Shown one piece after another: positions 27,919-35,725 of a stretch of 64,000 nucleotides of DNA. The number at the start of each line of letters is the position of its first letter. Position 1 is the first letter of the stretch. The stretch comes from CAXBNB01 sp049115735 (lineage in GTDB: Bacteria; Bacteroidota; Bacteroidia; Cytophagales; Cyclobacteriaceae). Below the pieces are notes generated by a model. That model had not been told where the DNA came from. It made no database searches and worked only from the letters and a program-made list of their open reading frames with translations. Location: NCBI GenBank assembly GCA_049115735.1, contig JAGDZP010000001.1, positions 1-64,000 of the forward strand, written 5' to 3'. A program made the position numbers and the translations under genes.

Positions 27919-28779
27919 ATGGAAAAAGTAGGTTTCATTGGACTGGGCATAATGGGAAAGCCCATGTCAATACACCTTTTGAAAGGTGGTCATGAGGTAA
28001 CGGTTTTGAAATCAAGCGGAGCAGCTGATGCTCTTGAAAGTGAAGGTGCAAAACTGGTAGGTACTCCAAAAGAAGTGGCGCAAAACAGTGATGTTGTGAT
28101 TACCTGCCTTCCGGATTCTCCGGAGGTTGAGGCCATCGTTTTAGGTGATAATGGAGTAATCGAAGGGCTGTCGGATGGCAATCTGTATATTGACATGTCT
28201 ACGATTGCACCAGCAACTTCACTAGACATTTATAGCAAAATGAAGGATAAGGGTGTGGAAGCCCTTGATGCACCGGTTTCCGGTGGGGAAGGGGGCGCCA
28301 AATCAGCGAGCTTGTCAATCATGGTTGGCGGCACCCAGGAGGCTTTTGATCGGGCCATGCCCATCTTTAGTTTGATGGGAAAAAATATAGTAAGGATAGG
28401 AGAGGCTGGTTCTGGTCAGGTGACCAAAGCTTGCAACCAGGTGGTAGTAGGGATGACCATCCAGGCTGTAATGGAAGCACTGAATTTGGCCAAAAAGTCG
28501 GGAGTAGATGTAGCAAAAGTGCGAGAGGCTTTACTGGGAGGTTTTGCACAAAGTAAGATTTTGGATTTGCATGGTCAGCGTTTCCTTGATGAAAATTTTC
28601 AACCTGGTTTTAAGCTTAAGCTTCACAATAAGGATATGAATATCGCTCTGCAAACAGGCCGTGAGAATAGCGCACCACTTCCCGGTTCTGCTTTGGTTGC
28701 TGAGCAGATGGCTGCCATGATCAAGCAGGGGGATGGAGAGCTAGACCATAGTGCTTTGGCTCTGTTGTTGGATCAATAA
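27919..28779 (+). CDS. garR: 2-hydroxy-3-oxopropionate (tartronate semialdehyde) reductase family
   Basis: This 286-residue beta-hydroxyacid dehydrogenase has the Rossmann motif GFIGLGIMGKPMS at its N-terminus and the substrate-binding DAPVSGGEGGA. The catalytic Lys170 lies in GSGQVTKACNQVVVG, and KDMNIALQTGREN lies near the end. In glucarate catabolism it reduces tartronate semialdehyde to D-glycerate. It follows glucarate dehydratase by 34 nt, consistent with that role, although close relatives reduce other 3-oxoacids. The aldolase that would connect the two steps is not in the window. Confidence 0.88.
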   Translation: MEKVGFIGLGIMGKPMSIHLLKGGHEVTVLKSSGAADALESEGAKLVGTPKEVAQNSDVVITCLPDSPEVEAIVLGDNGVIEGLSDGNLYIDMSTIAPATSLDIYSKMKDKGVEALDAPVSGGEGGAKSASLSIMVGGTQEAFDRAMPIFSLMGKNIVRIGEAGSGQVTKACNQVVVGMTIQAVMEALNLAKKSGVDVAKVREALLGGFAQSKILDLHGQRFLDENFQPGFKLKLHNKDMNIALQTGRENSAPLPGSALVAEQMAAMIKQGDGELDHSALALLLDQ

Positions 28780-28795
28780 AACACTTTCTGAAATT

Positions 28796-29860
28796 ATGCT
28801 GAGGGTACTGGTAGTTGGTTGTGGAAATATGGGCAAAAGTCACGCACTTGCCTATCACAACTTAGATGGGTTTGAAATCTGCGGGTTGGTGAGCAGGGGA
28901 AACAGCAATGCAGCGTTGAATAATGGCTTGGGCGGAGAATACCCTCTATTCTCTTCTTATGAATCTGCACTGGAAGAATCTAAACCCGATGCGGTTTGTA
29001 TCTCTACATATCCTGATACACATGAGCAGTATGCCGTCATGGCTTTTGAAAAAGGCTGTCATGTTTTTCTTGAAAAACCGATTGCTCTTGATAATGCAGG
29101 AGCGAGTAGGGTCGTGGAGGCAGCCATTGCAGCGAACAAAAAGTTGGTGGTTGGATATATTCTCAGGCACCATCCATCCTGGATAAAATTTATAGAATTG
29201 TCGCAAAGTCTGGGCAAGCCGCTTGTGATGCGGATGAACCTCAACCAGCAAAGTAGTGGTGATATGTGGGATACGCATAAGAGCCTGATGAAGTCTATGT
29301 CGCCGATTGTAGATTGTGGTGTGCACTATGTGGACGTGATGTGTCAGATGACTGGCTCCCAGCCTGTGCAGGTGAGCGCCATTGGTGCGAAGCTGAGTGA
29401 GGAAATTGATAAGGAGATGTACAACTATGGTCAGCTGCAAGTTCGATTTAAAGATGGCAGTGTCGGCTGGTATGAAGCCGGATGGGGACCAATGATGAGT
29501 GAGACTGCCTTTTTTGTTAAAGATGTAGTAGGGCCCAAAGGTTCGGTGAGTATTGTTGCTGAAAATAGCGAAGGGCTGAGTTCGGATGATATTGACATGC
29601 ACACGCAAACTCAAAAACTGAAAGTGCACAAAAGTGATATCGGCCAAAGCAACGAATTTCTCCATCAGGATGAACTGATAAATTTGTCAGATGAACCTGA
29701 TCACAACGAACTCTGTGAGCGCGAACAACGATATTTCCTACAAGCGATTGTGGAGGATTTAGATCTCTCCAGCCACATGGCCGATGCATCCAATAGTCTG
29801 AAAGTTGTATTAGCGGCAGATCAGTCGATCAGAGAGGAAAGAACGATCAAGCTGGATTAA
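28796..29860 (+). CDS. Gfo/Idh/MocA-family oxidoreductase, cytoplasmic
   Basis: This protein of about 354 residues has no signal peptide. I chose the ATG at 28796 because it puts the Rossmann motif at the very start (MLRVLVVGCGNMGKSHA), as is usual. A longer frame reaching back into the previous gene is not supported. The catalytic region reads FLEKPIALD, and the substrate domain contains SPIVDCGVHYVDVM, with the conserved D-x-x-x-H. Unlike the two Tat-exported relatives upstream, this one acts in the cytosol, probably on a sugar or sugar acid delivered by the neighbouring GntP permease. Confidence 0.88.
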   Translation: MLRVLVVGCGNMGKSHALAYHNLDGFEICGLVSRGNSNAALNNGLGGEYPLFSSYESALEESKPDAVCISTYPDTHEQYAVMAFEKGCHVFLEKPIALDNAGASRVVEAAIAANKKLVVGYILRHHPSWIKFIELSQSLGKPLVMRMNLNQQSSGDMWDTHKSLMKSMSPIVDCGVHYVDVMCQMTGSQPVQVSAIGAKLSEEIDKEMYNYGQLQVRFKDGSVGWYEAGWGPMMSETAFFVKDVVGPKGSVSIVAENSEGLSSDDIDMHTQTQKLKVHKSDIGQSNEFLHQDELINLSDEPDHNELCEREQRYFLQAIVEDLDLSSHMADASNSLKVVLAADQSIREERTIKLD

Positions 29861-29866
29861 TACAGA

Positions 29867-29884
29867 AATCGAGCGAAAGCGATT
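29867..29884. terminator. Small hairpin between convergent genes
   Basis: AATCG and CGATT flank AGCGAAAG between the stop of the Gfo/Idh gene and the stop of the opposing MORN gene. The stem is short, so a bidirectional terminator is only a possibility. Confidence 0.25.
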
Positions 29885-30491
29885 ACTCTACCTTCCTGAT
29901 AAACTGTCCGTTTTCGTAGATATATTCAAGGGTTACATTTCCTTCTTTGTCGTACCACTTGGCTGTGCCATGGATTTGACCGCCTTCATAGGGGCTCTCT
30001 TCCATGATCTTGCCAGTGTCATAGTATTTGGTCACCATACCCACCAGCTGGCCACCTTGATAGTTCTTTCTTTCTATCACCTTACCTCTTTTGAAGGTCA
30101 GGCATTCCCCATCGAACGCATCGTTGTGGTAGTAGTTTTTGCTTAGCAAATTTCCCCGGTTATCCATTTCTATCTGGATGCCCTGTTTTTTTCCATTTAC
30201 ATAGGTTGTGATGGTTTTTACTACTCCATTTCCATGATACTCCGTCCAGCTTCCATTTCTCTGGTCATTCATATAGTCACCTTCCTGATGGATGTTTCCA
30301 GCGACTTTTACAGTGGCTTTTGATAGACCTGGCGTATCGGAATAGTCTAAGATCTCCGAGTTTGGAGGATACCCCTCAGTGTTTTGTGCTTCTCGCGCTG
30401 CTGGTGCGGCTGTAGCTTCGGAAGAGGTACTTTTCTTATCTCCACAAGAACTGACAATTAAGATTGTAACAAACAATAATGAGTATTTCAT
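29883..30491 (-). CDS. MORN-repeat lipoprotein (YwqK-type)
   Basis: This protein of about 202 residues starts MKYSLLFVTILIVSSC, a lipoprotein signal with lipobox VSSC. An upstream alternative start would bury the signal. After a low-complexity linker it carries five or more MORN/YwqK-type repeats (NGSWTEYHGNGVVKTITTYV, GKKQGIQIEMDNRG, GTAKWYDKEGNVTLEYIYENG). Such repeats form a flat beta-hairpin stack and are found in many Bacteroidota surface proteins, including some annotated as antitoxins. No enzymatic role can be proposed. Confidence 0.82.
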   Translation of the reverse strand: MKYSLLFVTILIVSSCGDKKSTSSEATAAPAAREAQNTEGYPPNSEILDYSDTPGLSKATVKVAGNIHQEGDYMNDQRNGSWTEYHGNGVVKTITTYVNGKKQGIQIEMDNRGNLLSKNYYHNDAFDGECLTFKRGKVIERKNYQGGQLVGMVTKYYDTGKIMEESPYEGGQIHGTAKWYDKEGNVTLEYIYENGQFIRKVE

Positions 30492-30549
30492 TGCTATTGA
30501 TTTTTTGATGTTCCAAAAGTATAACAAATAGTTTTTTTTCAGAATAAAA

Positions 30550-31128
30550 TTATCGATTTAGGTCTGATGCATGATCTATATCAGAAAGTTCAGGAAGTAA
30601 GTAGTGACTGCCTCCTAATTGCTGTATTTCCGATATTGCTTCGGCACAGACCGTGTTGGTGCTGTAAGTTTTGTTTTGAAACAATTGAGGAGAATGAGTG
30701 GTCATCCCAAGAAGATAATAGCCGCCATCCTTAGCTGGACCAACAACATAATCAAAGTAGTCTAATTGATTAAATGCATGAGAAATAATCTCACCGCTCA
30801 GCTCCAGGCAATCACTTCCAATGATGCAGACTTTTGAGGCATACTGTTTAAAGGCGGATTGAAAGGCCTGCTCCATTTTGTCTCCTAGTTCTCGCCCCGA
30901 CTGCACATACTTGTCATAGACAGCATCTTCCCAGATATCGTTTTGCTCAACACTTTTGGAATAATACACCCTCTTATCAAAATCGAGATTGACGGTGATA
31001 TCATGTGTGTGCTGCAATAGCCTCTTGTATACTTCGAGCGCCTTGTCTTCCCCAATGTCCTTAGCCAACCTGGTTTTTACTTTTCCCTTCTCAGGATTTT
31101 TTACAAAAATGATAAGAATGTTCTTCAT
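30550..31128 (-). CDS. DUF2064 / TIGR04282-family glycosyltransferase-like protein
   Basis: This 192-residue protein of GT-A fold begins MKNILIIFVKNPEKGKVKTR, the signature of the DUF2064 family. An IIGSDCLELSGE motif marks the nucleotide-binding D-x-D-like site, and GPAKDGGYYLLGM is the conserved second motif. It overlaps the membrane protein upstream by four bases (ATGA), so the two are translationally coupled. It is the last of four overlapping glycosyltransferase genes. Substrate unknown. Confidence 0.85.
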   Translation of the reverse strand: MKNILIIFVKNPEKGKVKTRLAKDIGEDKALEVYKRLLQHTHDITVNLDFDKRVYYSKSVEQNDIWEDAVYDKYVQSGRELGDKMEQAFQSAFKQYASKVCIIGSDCLELSGEIISHAFNQLDYFDYVVGPAKDGGYYLLGMTTHSPQLFQNKTYSTNTVCAEAISEIQQLGGSHYLLPELSDIDHASDLNR

Positions 31129-32450
31129 AGCATTTTCCTCAGGTTGATGTTGTGATGATTTAGTATTTCAATTACGGCCATGGGAATCACAAGTAGGTAT
31201 TCAACTGCCATGACTAAAAAAGGATGTTCGAATCCATTAGCTCTATATCCAGAATAGGTAAAAAATATTAGGAATGACCAAACTATAGGAAACCTGAAAT
31301 TTGTGGTGGCGCTAAAGGCCAATAGAGGAATGATGTACCAGGGGTGCACTGTTGTGGCGAAGGTCAATTGGATAAACAATATCACGAGTAAGGAAACGCT
31401 GATGTTGGAATCCTTTTTTATAACAAATAAACAATAGGATAAAATAAGGATGAGCGCAGTTATGCTCATTAGGGGGCCTATGGTCCCGATCACATCATAA
31501 CCTTTGAAATAGAATCCGATTGCTCGAAAGAGGAAAAAGAGTCCGCTGTTGAATTCAAATTTTCGGAAAAATAAGTCCAGGCTGCCTGCCCAGCCGGTGA
31601 TGAAGGCTTTATCAAGGAATGGAAGAAAGGAGGCTATCATCACCACAGCAACAATTCCATAAAAAGCGATCAGCTTTTTTTGTTTTAGCTTCCTCATTAC
31701 GGCAGGTAAGAACATAAGAGGAACCAGTTTTGTGGTAATGCCTAATGCAATGGCCACAGCCGATTGTTTGATCTTGCTACATTGATACAAGTAGATAAAA
31801 AGGAGCAGGAAAAAAATCATTATTCCTTCGAAATGAAGATTGCCACAGAGTTCCAGAATGATGAGTGGGTTTAGTGCATAGAGGATGGAGTTTTTGGTAC
31901 TGAGTCCATTTTGAGTGAGCAACGATTTCAGCAGAAAAAGCGAGCCTATTTCGAAAATCAGGATAACTGACCTCATCACCAGTACACTTCCTTCTAAACT
32001 ATTTGGACTGATCACAACACTGAGCCAGAAAATGAATTGGCTCAATGGTGGATATATGGAAAAATAGGGTTTTGAATTGAGAGACTGAAACAGTTCGGGG
32101 GATAAGCTTTGATATTCAACGATCTTGTCTACAAAGAAATCTGGAGGGTAAGCATAAGGATTGATTCCTTCAAATATCAATCGGCCGTCCCAGACAAAAC
32201 GATAAAAGTCATCAGACAGATTGGGTAAAGAAAAGAACAGTACGAGCCTAGAAACTATGGCCAACCAAAGCAATTCTTTCCAACTAATATGCTCGGATTT
32301 TGATAAGAAATAAAAGGCCAGAAATCCCAATGAATATGCTCCCAGTAGAAGCGTAGTATCTTCCCGAAATAGAAAATAATGAATGCAACAAATGCAGGAT
32401 ATTAAGATAGCGAAAAGTAAATATGATTGGTATTTTGAAACGCTTTGCAT
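31125..32450 (-). CDS. GT87/GT-C-like polyprenol-phosphate mannosyltransferase, membrane
   Basis: This 441-residue membrane protein has about ten hydrophobic helices. Features of GT-C fold enzymes are present: an acidic pair early in the first periplasmic loop (LSDDFYRFVWDGRLIFEGINPYAYPPD), the PLSQFIFWL region and GITTKLVPLMFLPA. Such enzymes use lipid-linked sugars as donors. The DPM-like GT2 in the same operon could make that lipid-linked donor. It lies 3 nt from the next gene upstream in the operon. Confidence 0.8.
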   Translation of the reverse strand: MQSVSKYQSYLLFAILISCICCIHYFLFREDTTLLLGAYSLGFLAFYFLSKSEHISWKELLWLAIVSRLVLFFSLPNLSDDFYRFVWDGRLIFEGINPYAYPPDFFVDKIVEYQSLSPELFQSLNSKPYFSIYPPLSQFIFWLSVVISPNSLEGSVLVMRSVILIFEIGSLFLLKSLLTQNGLSTKNSILYALNPLIILELCGNLHFEGIMIFFLLLFIYLYQCSKIKQSAVAIALGITTKLVPLMFLPAVMRKLKQKKLIAFYGIVAVVMIASFLPFLDKAFITGWAGSLDLFFRKFEFNSGLFFLFRAIGFYFKGYDVIGTIGPLMSITALILILSYCLFVIKKDSNISVSLLVILFIQLTFATTVHPWYIIPLLAFSATTNFRFPIVWSFLIFFTYSGYRANGFEHPFLVMAVEYLLVIPMAVIEILNHHNINLRKML

Positions 32451-32453
32451 GCT

Positions 32454-33902
32454 TTAATGCTTCACGGAATAGTAGAAGATGGTTCCATAACCCAATGCCA
32501 ACATAACATGAAAAATCAACAATCCATAGTCCTCAACCAGAAAGCCTGACGCTATTCCAAAGATAAAATAGAGGCACAGTAAACCTTCCAGTATTGAGCT
32601 GATTCCTAACTTGTTTTTAATGTACTTGTTGTTTTGCCATTTGTCTGCACTTTTAAAGACATTGAATTTAGGTGTGCGAATGAAAGGGGTCTTATAACCC
32701 AATAGTCCTTCAGAAACCGCAATGGAATTATGCAGTGAAAGTCCCATGGAAAAAGTCAGGAACAATGGGAAATTGGTGAAGAAGTATTGTTTGTAATTGG
32801 TTTTGTGAATGGCTTTGGTTGAGGTCCAATAGAATATCCCAATGCAGAAAAATCCCAGAATGAAAACACTGCCCAGGTTGAATAATTGCTGAAGTTCAGG
32901 GAAGGAATCTTTGATATAAAGTACTGGAACGCTCAGGATGGCGGCCAACAGGAGCATGAGGAAAACCGAACTATTGAGCAAATGAAAAGTTGCATGGACC
33001 TTGTGCTCCCAGCCAATGTTTGATATTAAGACCTTCCAGAGGTTTTTTCTAGCTGTCTCAGCTGCACCTTTGTTCCATCGGTATTGTTGCGACTTGATGG
33101 CAGGCATGATGACCGGTAACTCAGCTGGGGCTACCACGTCTTCTACAAACTTAAACTGCCAGCCCTTCAACTGTGCCCTGTAGCTCAGGTCCAGGTCTTC
33201 GGTCAGAGTATCCGCTGACCATCCACCAGCTTCTTCAATACAAGTCTTTCGCCAAACACCCGCCGTACCGTTGAAATTGATAAAGCTGCCTGCCTGGCTT
33301 CTGCCTGATTGTTCTACGGTAAAGTGAGCATCCAAACCAAAAGCCTGTAGCTTGGTCAAAGGAGAATAATCCTGATTGATATGCCCCCAGCGGGTTTGCA
33401 CCACACCAATTTTTTCATCAATGAAATAGGGAATGGTTTTTTCTAAGAAATCCTTTTTTGGCAGAAAATCCGCATCGAAAATGGCCAGGAATTCTCCTTT
33501 GGCTAAAGTCAAACCGTGCTTGAGCGCACCTGCTTTGAAGCCTTCACGATTATCTCTTTTCACGTGTTTGATATCATATCCTGCTTGTTGGTACTTTAGG
33601 ACTTGCGTCGATACAATATCGAGCGTTTCATCCGTGGAGTCATCAAGAACCTGAATTTCCAGTTTGTCTTTTGGATATTGAATATTGGCAACCGATTCAA
33701 TCAGGCGTTCAACAACATATCGTTCGTTGTATACTGGTAGCTGAATGGTAACAATAGGATAATTGTGTAAGCTAGATGGCTCTTCTTTTTTGTTTTTCTT
33801 GACTCTTTTATAGTGCCAGGCAAGACGTAGTTGTCCTACGCTGAATAAGAAAATGAAAAACAATGCACCCACATAGGCGCCTACAACGATCCATTCCATC
33901 AC
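32454..33902 (-). CDS. CesA-like processive GT2 glycosyltransferase, membrane
   Basis: This 482-residue protein has one N-terminal helix and four C-terminal helices. The GT2 core shows all the landmarks of the processive CesA/CslA group: QLPVYNERYVVERL, LDDSTDE, FDADF, TEDLDLSYR and QQYRWNKGAAE (the Q-x-x-R-W motif). It resembles the group that makes beta-mannan or glucan-type polymers. It overlaps the upstream DPM-like gene by four bases. The polymer made is not known. Confidence 0.88.
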   Translation of the reverse strand: MMEWIVVGAYVGALFFIFLFSVGQLRLAWHYKRVKKNKKEEPSSLHNYPIVTIQLPVYNERYVVERLIESVANIQYPKDKLEIQVLDDSTDETLDIVSTQVLKYQQAGYDIKHVKRDNREGFKAGALKHGLTLAKGEFLAIFDADFLPKKDFLEKTIPYFIDEKIGVVQTRWGHINQDYSPLTKLQAFGLDAHFTVEQSGRSQAGSFINFNGTAGVWRKTCIEEAGGWSADTLTEDLDLSYRAQLKGWQFKFVEDVVAPAELPVIMPAIKSQQYRWNKGAAETARKNLWKVLISNIGWEHKVHATFHLLNSSVFLMLLLAAILSVPVLYIKDSFPELQQLFNLGSVFILGFFCIGIFYWTSTKAIHKTNYKQYFFTNFPLFLTFSMGLSLHNSIAVSEGLLGYKTPFIRTPKFNVFKSADKWQNNKYIKNKLGISSILEGLLCLYFIFGIASGFLVEDYGLLIFHVMLALGYGTIFYYSVKH

Positions 33903-34603
33903 AAATACTTAAAAATGGTATAGATGATTTTATACCCTGCTAAAATAGTTCCTTTTACAGTTCCTGATACCTTTGAAACGCCAATTCTTTTGCGGTAGTT
34001 CACTGCTACTTCAGTAGTGCTCATTTTTAATTTGGCTGCCTTCAATTGCATCTCGACCGTCCAGCCATAAGTCTTGTCCTGCATATCCATTTTTATGAGG
34101 CTATCATACTTCACCGATCTGAACGGACCAAGGTCAGAGAATGATACGCCATATAAATTCCGGATGAGCATGGTGGCCAACCAATTACCAAATACCTGCT
34201 GAGGTGTCATGGAGCCCCTTTCCTTTTCACCCTTTACGCGAGAGCCAATGACTAAGTCAATGCCTTGCTCAGTAATTGGTTTGATAAGTGAGGGCATTTG
34301 CTCCGGGTAGTCTGAGTGGTCGCCATCTAAAAAAACTACAATATCGGGTTTGCTTCCTTGCTGTGCTATGATGTAATGGATGCCCTTAAGACATGCCCGA
34401 CCATAGCCCCTCCGTTCCTCTTTTAAGACAGTCGCACCCTTCTCCCGGGCGATCTCACAGGTATTATCGGTAGATCCATTGTCCACTACAATAACTTCTT
34501 CCACCAGATTTTTTGGAATTTCATCGATAACCATTCCAACGGCATTCTGTTCATTAAATGCAGGAATGATTACTTTTATACTCGGGGACATTGGGTGCAT
34601 CAA
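33899..34603 (-). CDS. DPM1-like GT2 glycosyltransferase (polyprenol-phosphate sugar synthase)
   Basis: This 234-residue soluble GT2 has IKVIIPAFNEQNAVGMVIDE, IVVDNGSTDNT, the FLDGDHSDYPE donor site and LVIGSRVKGE, the standard pattern of dolichol/undecaprenyl-phosphate glycosyltransferases. It has no C-terminal transmembrane domain. It is the first gene of a minus-strand operon with the CesA-like, GT87-like and DUF2064 genes. Three Met codons occur near the start (residues 1, 2 and 5), so the exact start is uncertain. Confidence 0.87.
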   Translation of the reverse strand: MMHPMSPSIKVIIPAFNEQNAVGMVIDEIPKNLVEEVIVVDNGSTDNTCEIAREKGATVLKEERRGYGRACLKGIHYIIAQQGSKPDIVVFLDGDHSDYPEQMPSLIKPITEQGIDLVIGSRVKGEKERGSMTPQQVFGNWLATMLIRNLYGVSFSDLGPFRSVKYDSLIKMDMQDKTYGWTVEMQLKAAKLKMSTTEVAVNYRKRIGVSKVSGTVKGTILAGYKIIYTIFKYL

Positions 34604-34741
34604 AGGTTGATATTGGTCAGGCGAAGTTAGGATATAAAGTCATCCAAAAATGCCTGTTTTCCAACTTCGATTCTCAATAGACAAAAGAATTGAACAATTT
34701 GTTCCCGCTGGTGGTTTTAAAATAAACTCAACACAATATCC

Positions 34742-35662
34742 ATGTCTACATTTCGAAATATATTATTGTCAGTTATATGTCTGGGGCTTATTTCCTGTGA
34801 AAGTCAATCTCAGAATACTCCCAATGCAAACGTCCAACTTCATCCTGATTTTGGATCTTATTGGTATCAGGGAAAAGCTGAGCTTTCAAGTTTTAAATTG
34901 ACCCAAGCTCGTTATGGTGAATTGCGAGAAGGGGAGGCCGTGTTGATTTTTGTAACGGAGGATTTTTCAAAATCGAAACAAGTAAAATTGGACGATCCGA
35001 AAGCCAACAAAGCTGATGCTGTGAAAGTGCTCAAGCTGAATCATACAAGAAACTTCAACACTGGTTTGTATCCTTATTCTATGATGGAGTCGGTGTTTAC
35101 GCCTGTGTATAGGAATGATAATGACAAAACGTTAAAAGTAACGACTTCTTCGCAGGAATGGTGTGGCCATACCTTTTCACAATTGAATTTGAAGAATAAG
35201 AAATATAAGGTGTCATCAAAGTCTTACTTCGAGTCTGATGGGGATGAAAACATAGAGGTGAATGCAGTGTTGTTGGAAAGTGAGCTGATGAATCTGATCC
35301 GGCTAAACCCGGAGTATATTCCTTTGGGGACTGTAGAAATAATTCCGAACGGTATTTATGCACGCTTATCGCATAAAGGATTTAAACCACAAGAAGCAAC
35401 AATATCCAGTAGCAGACTGGATGATCAAAAATCACAATTGATAATTGAATACAAAAGTATCAAGCGCAATGTGAAATTGACATTTGGAAGCAGATTTCCT
35501 TGTGAGATTTTAGGTTGGGAAGAAGAATACCAAAGTGGTTTTGGCAGCAAAGCTAAAATGATGACCACCACAGCAGAACGTAAGAAAAAAATATTACTAG
35601 ACTACTGGACAAAGAATCATTTGAGTGATTCCACTTATCGGAGGGAGTTGATGCTGAAGTAA
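34742..35662 (+). CDS. Conserved Bacteroidota lipoprotein of unknown function
   Basis: This 306-residue lipoprotein has a signal peptide with lipobox LISC (Cys19). The mature part starts with SYWYQGKAELSSFKLTQARYGELREGEAVLIFVTEDFS and continues QVKLDDP. A later conserved-looking piece is SSQEWCGHTFSQLNL. I do not recognise a catalytic motif. Similar proteins in the phylum are sometimes labelled as a septum inhibitor, but nothing here resembles Maf pyrophosphatases. It is transcribed divergently from the GT operon and convergently with transketolase. Confidence 0.75.
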   Translation: MSTFRNILLSVICLGLISCESQSQNTPNANVQLHPDFGSYWYQGKAELSSFKLTQARYGELREGEAVLIFVTEDFSKSKQVKLDDPKANKADAVKVLKLNHTRNFNTGLYPYSMMESVFTPVYRNDNDKTLKVTTSSQEWCGHTFSQLNLKNKKYKVSSKSYFESDGDENIEVNAVLLESELMNLIRLNPEYIPLGTVEIIPNGIYARLSHKGFKPQEATISSSRLDDQKSQLIIEYKSIKRNVKLTFGSRFPCEILGWEEEYQSGFGSKAKMMTTTAERKKKILLDYWTKNHLSDSTYRRELMLK

Positions 35663-35666
35663 GTAC

Positions 35667-35699
35667 AAAAAAAGAGGCTAACCGTTAGGCCAGCCTCTT
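35667..35699 (-). terminator. Intrinsic terminator after transketolase
   Basis: AAGAGGCT (35672-35679) pairs with AGCCTCTT (35692-35699). On the minus strand the hairpin is followed by a U-run, complementary to the A-run at 35667-35673. It sits 27 nt beyond the transketolase stop and only a few bases from the stop of the convergent lipoprotein gene, so it may serve both. Confidence 0.75.
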
Positions 35700-35725
35700 C
35701 TGATATCTATCTATTCTAAAAGTTA

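Noticed and set aside
28946..29665. Long antisense open frame of 239 codons inside the third Gfo/Idh gene
   Set aside because: It mirrors the codon pattern of a well-supported gene and shows no motif.
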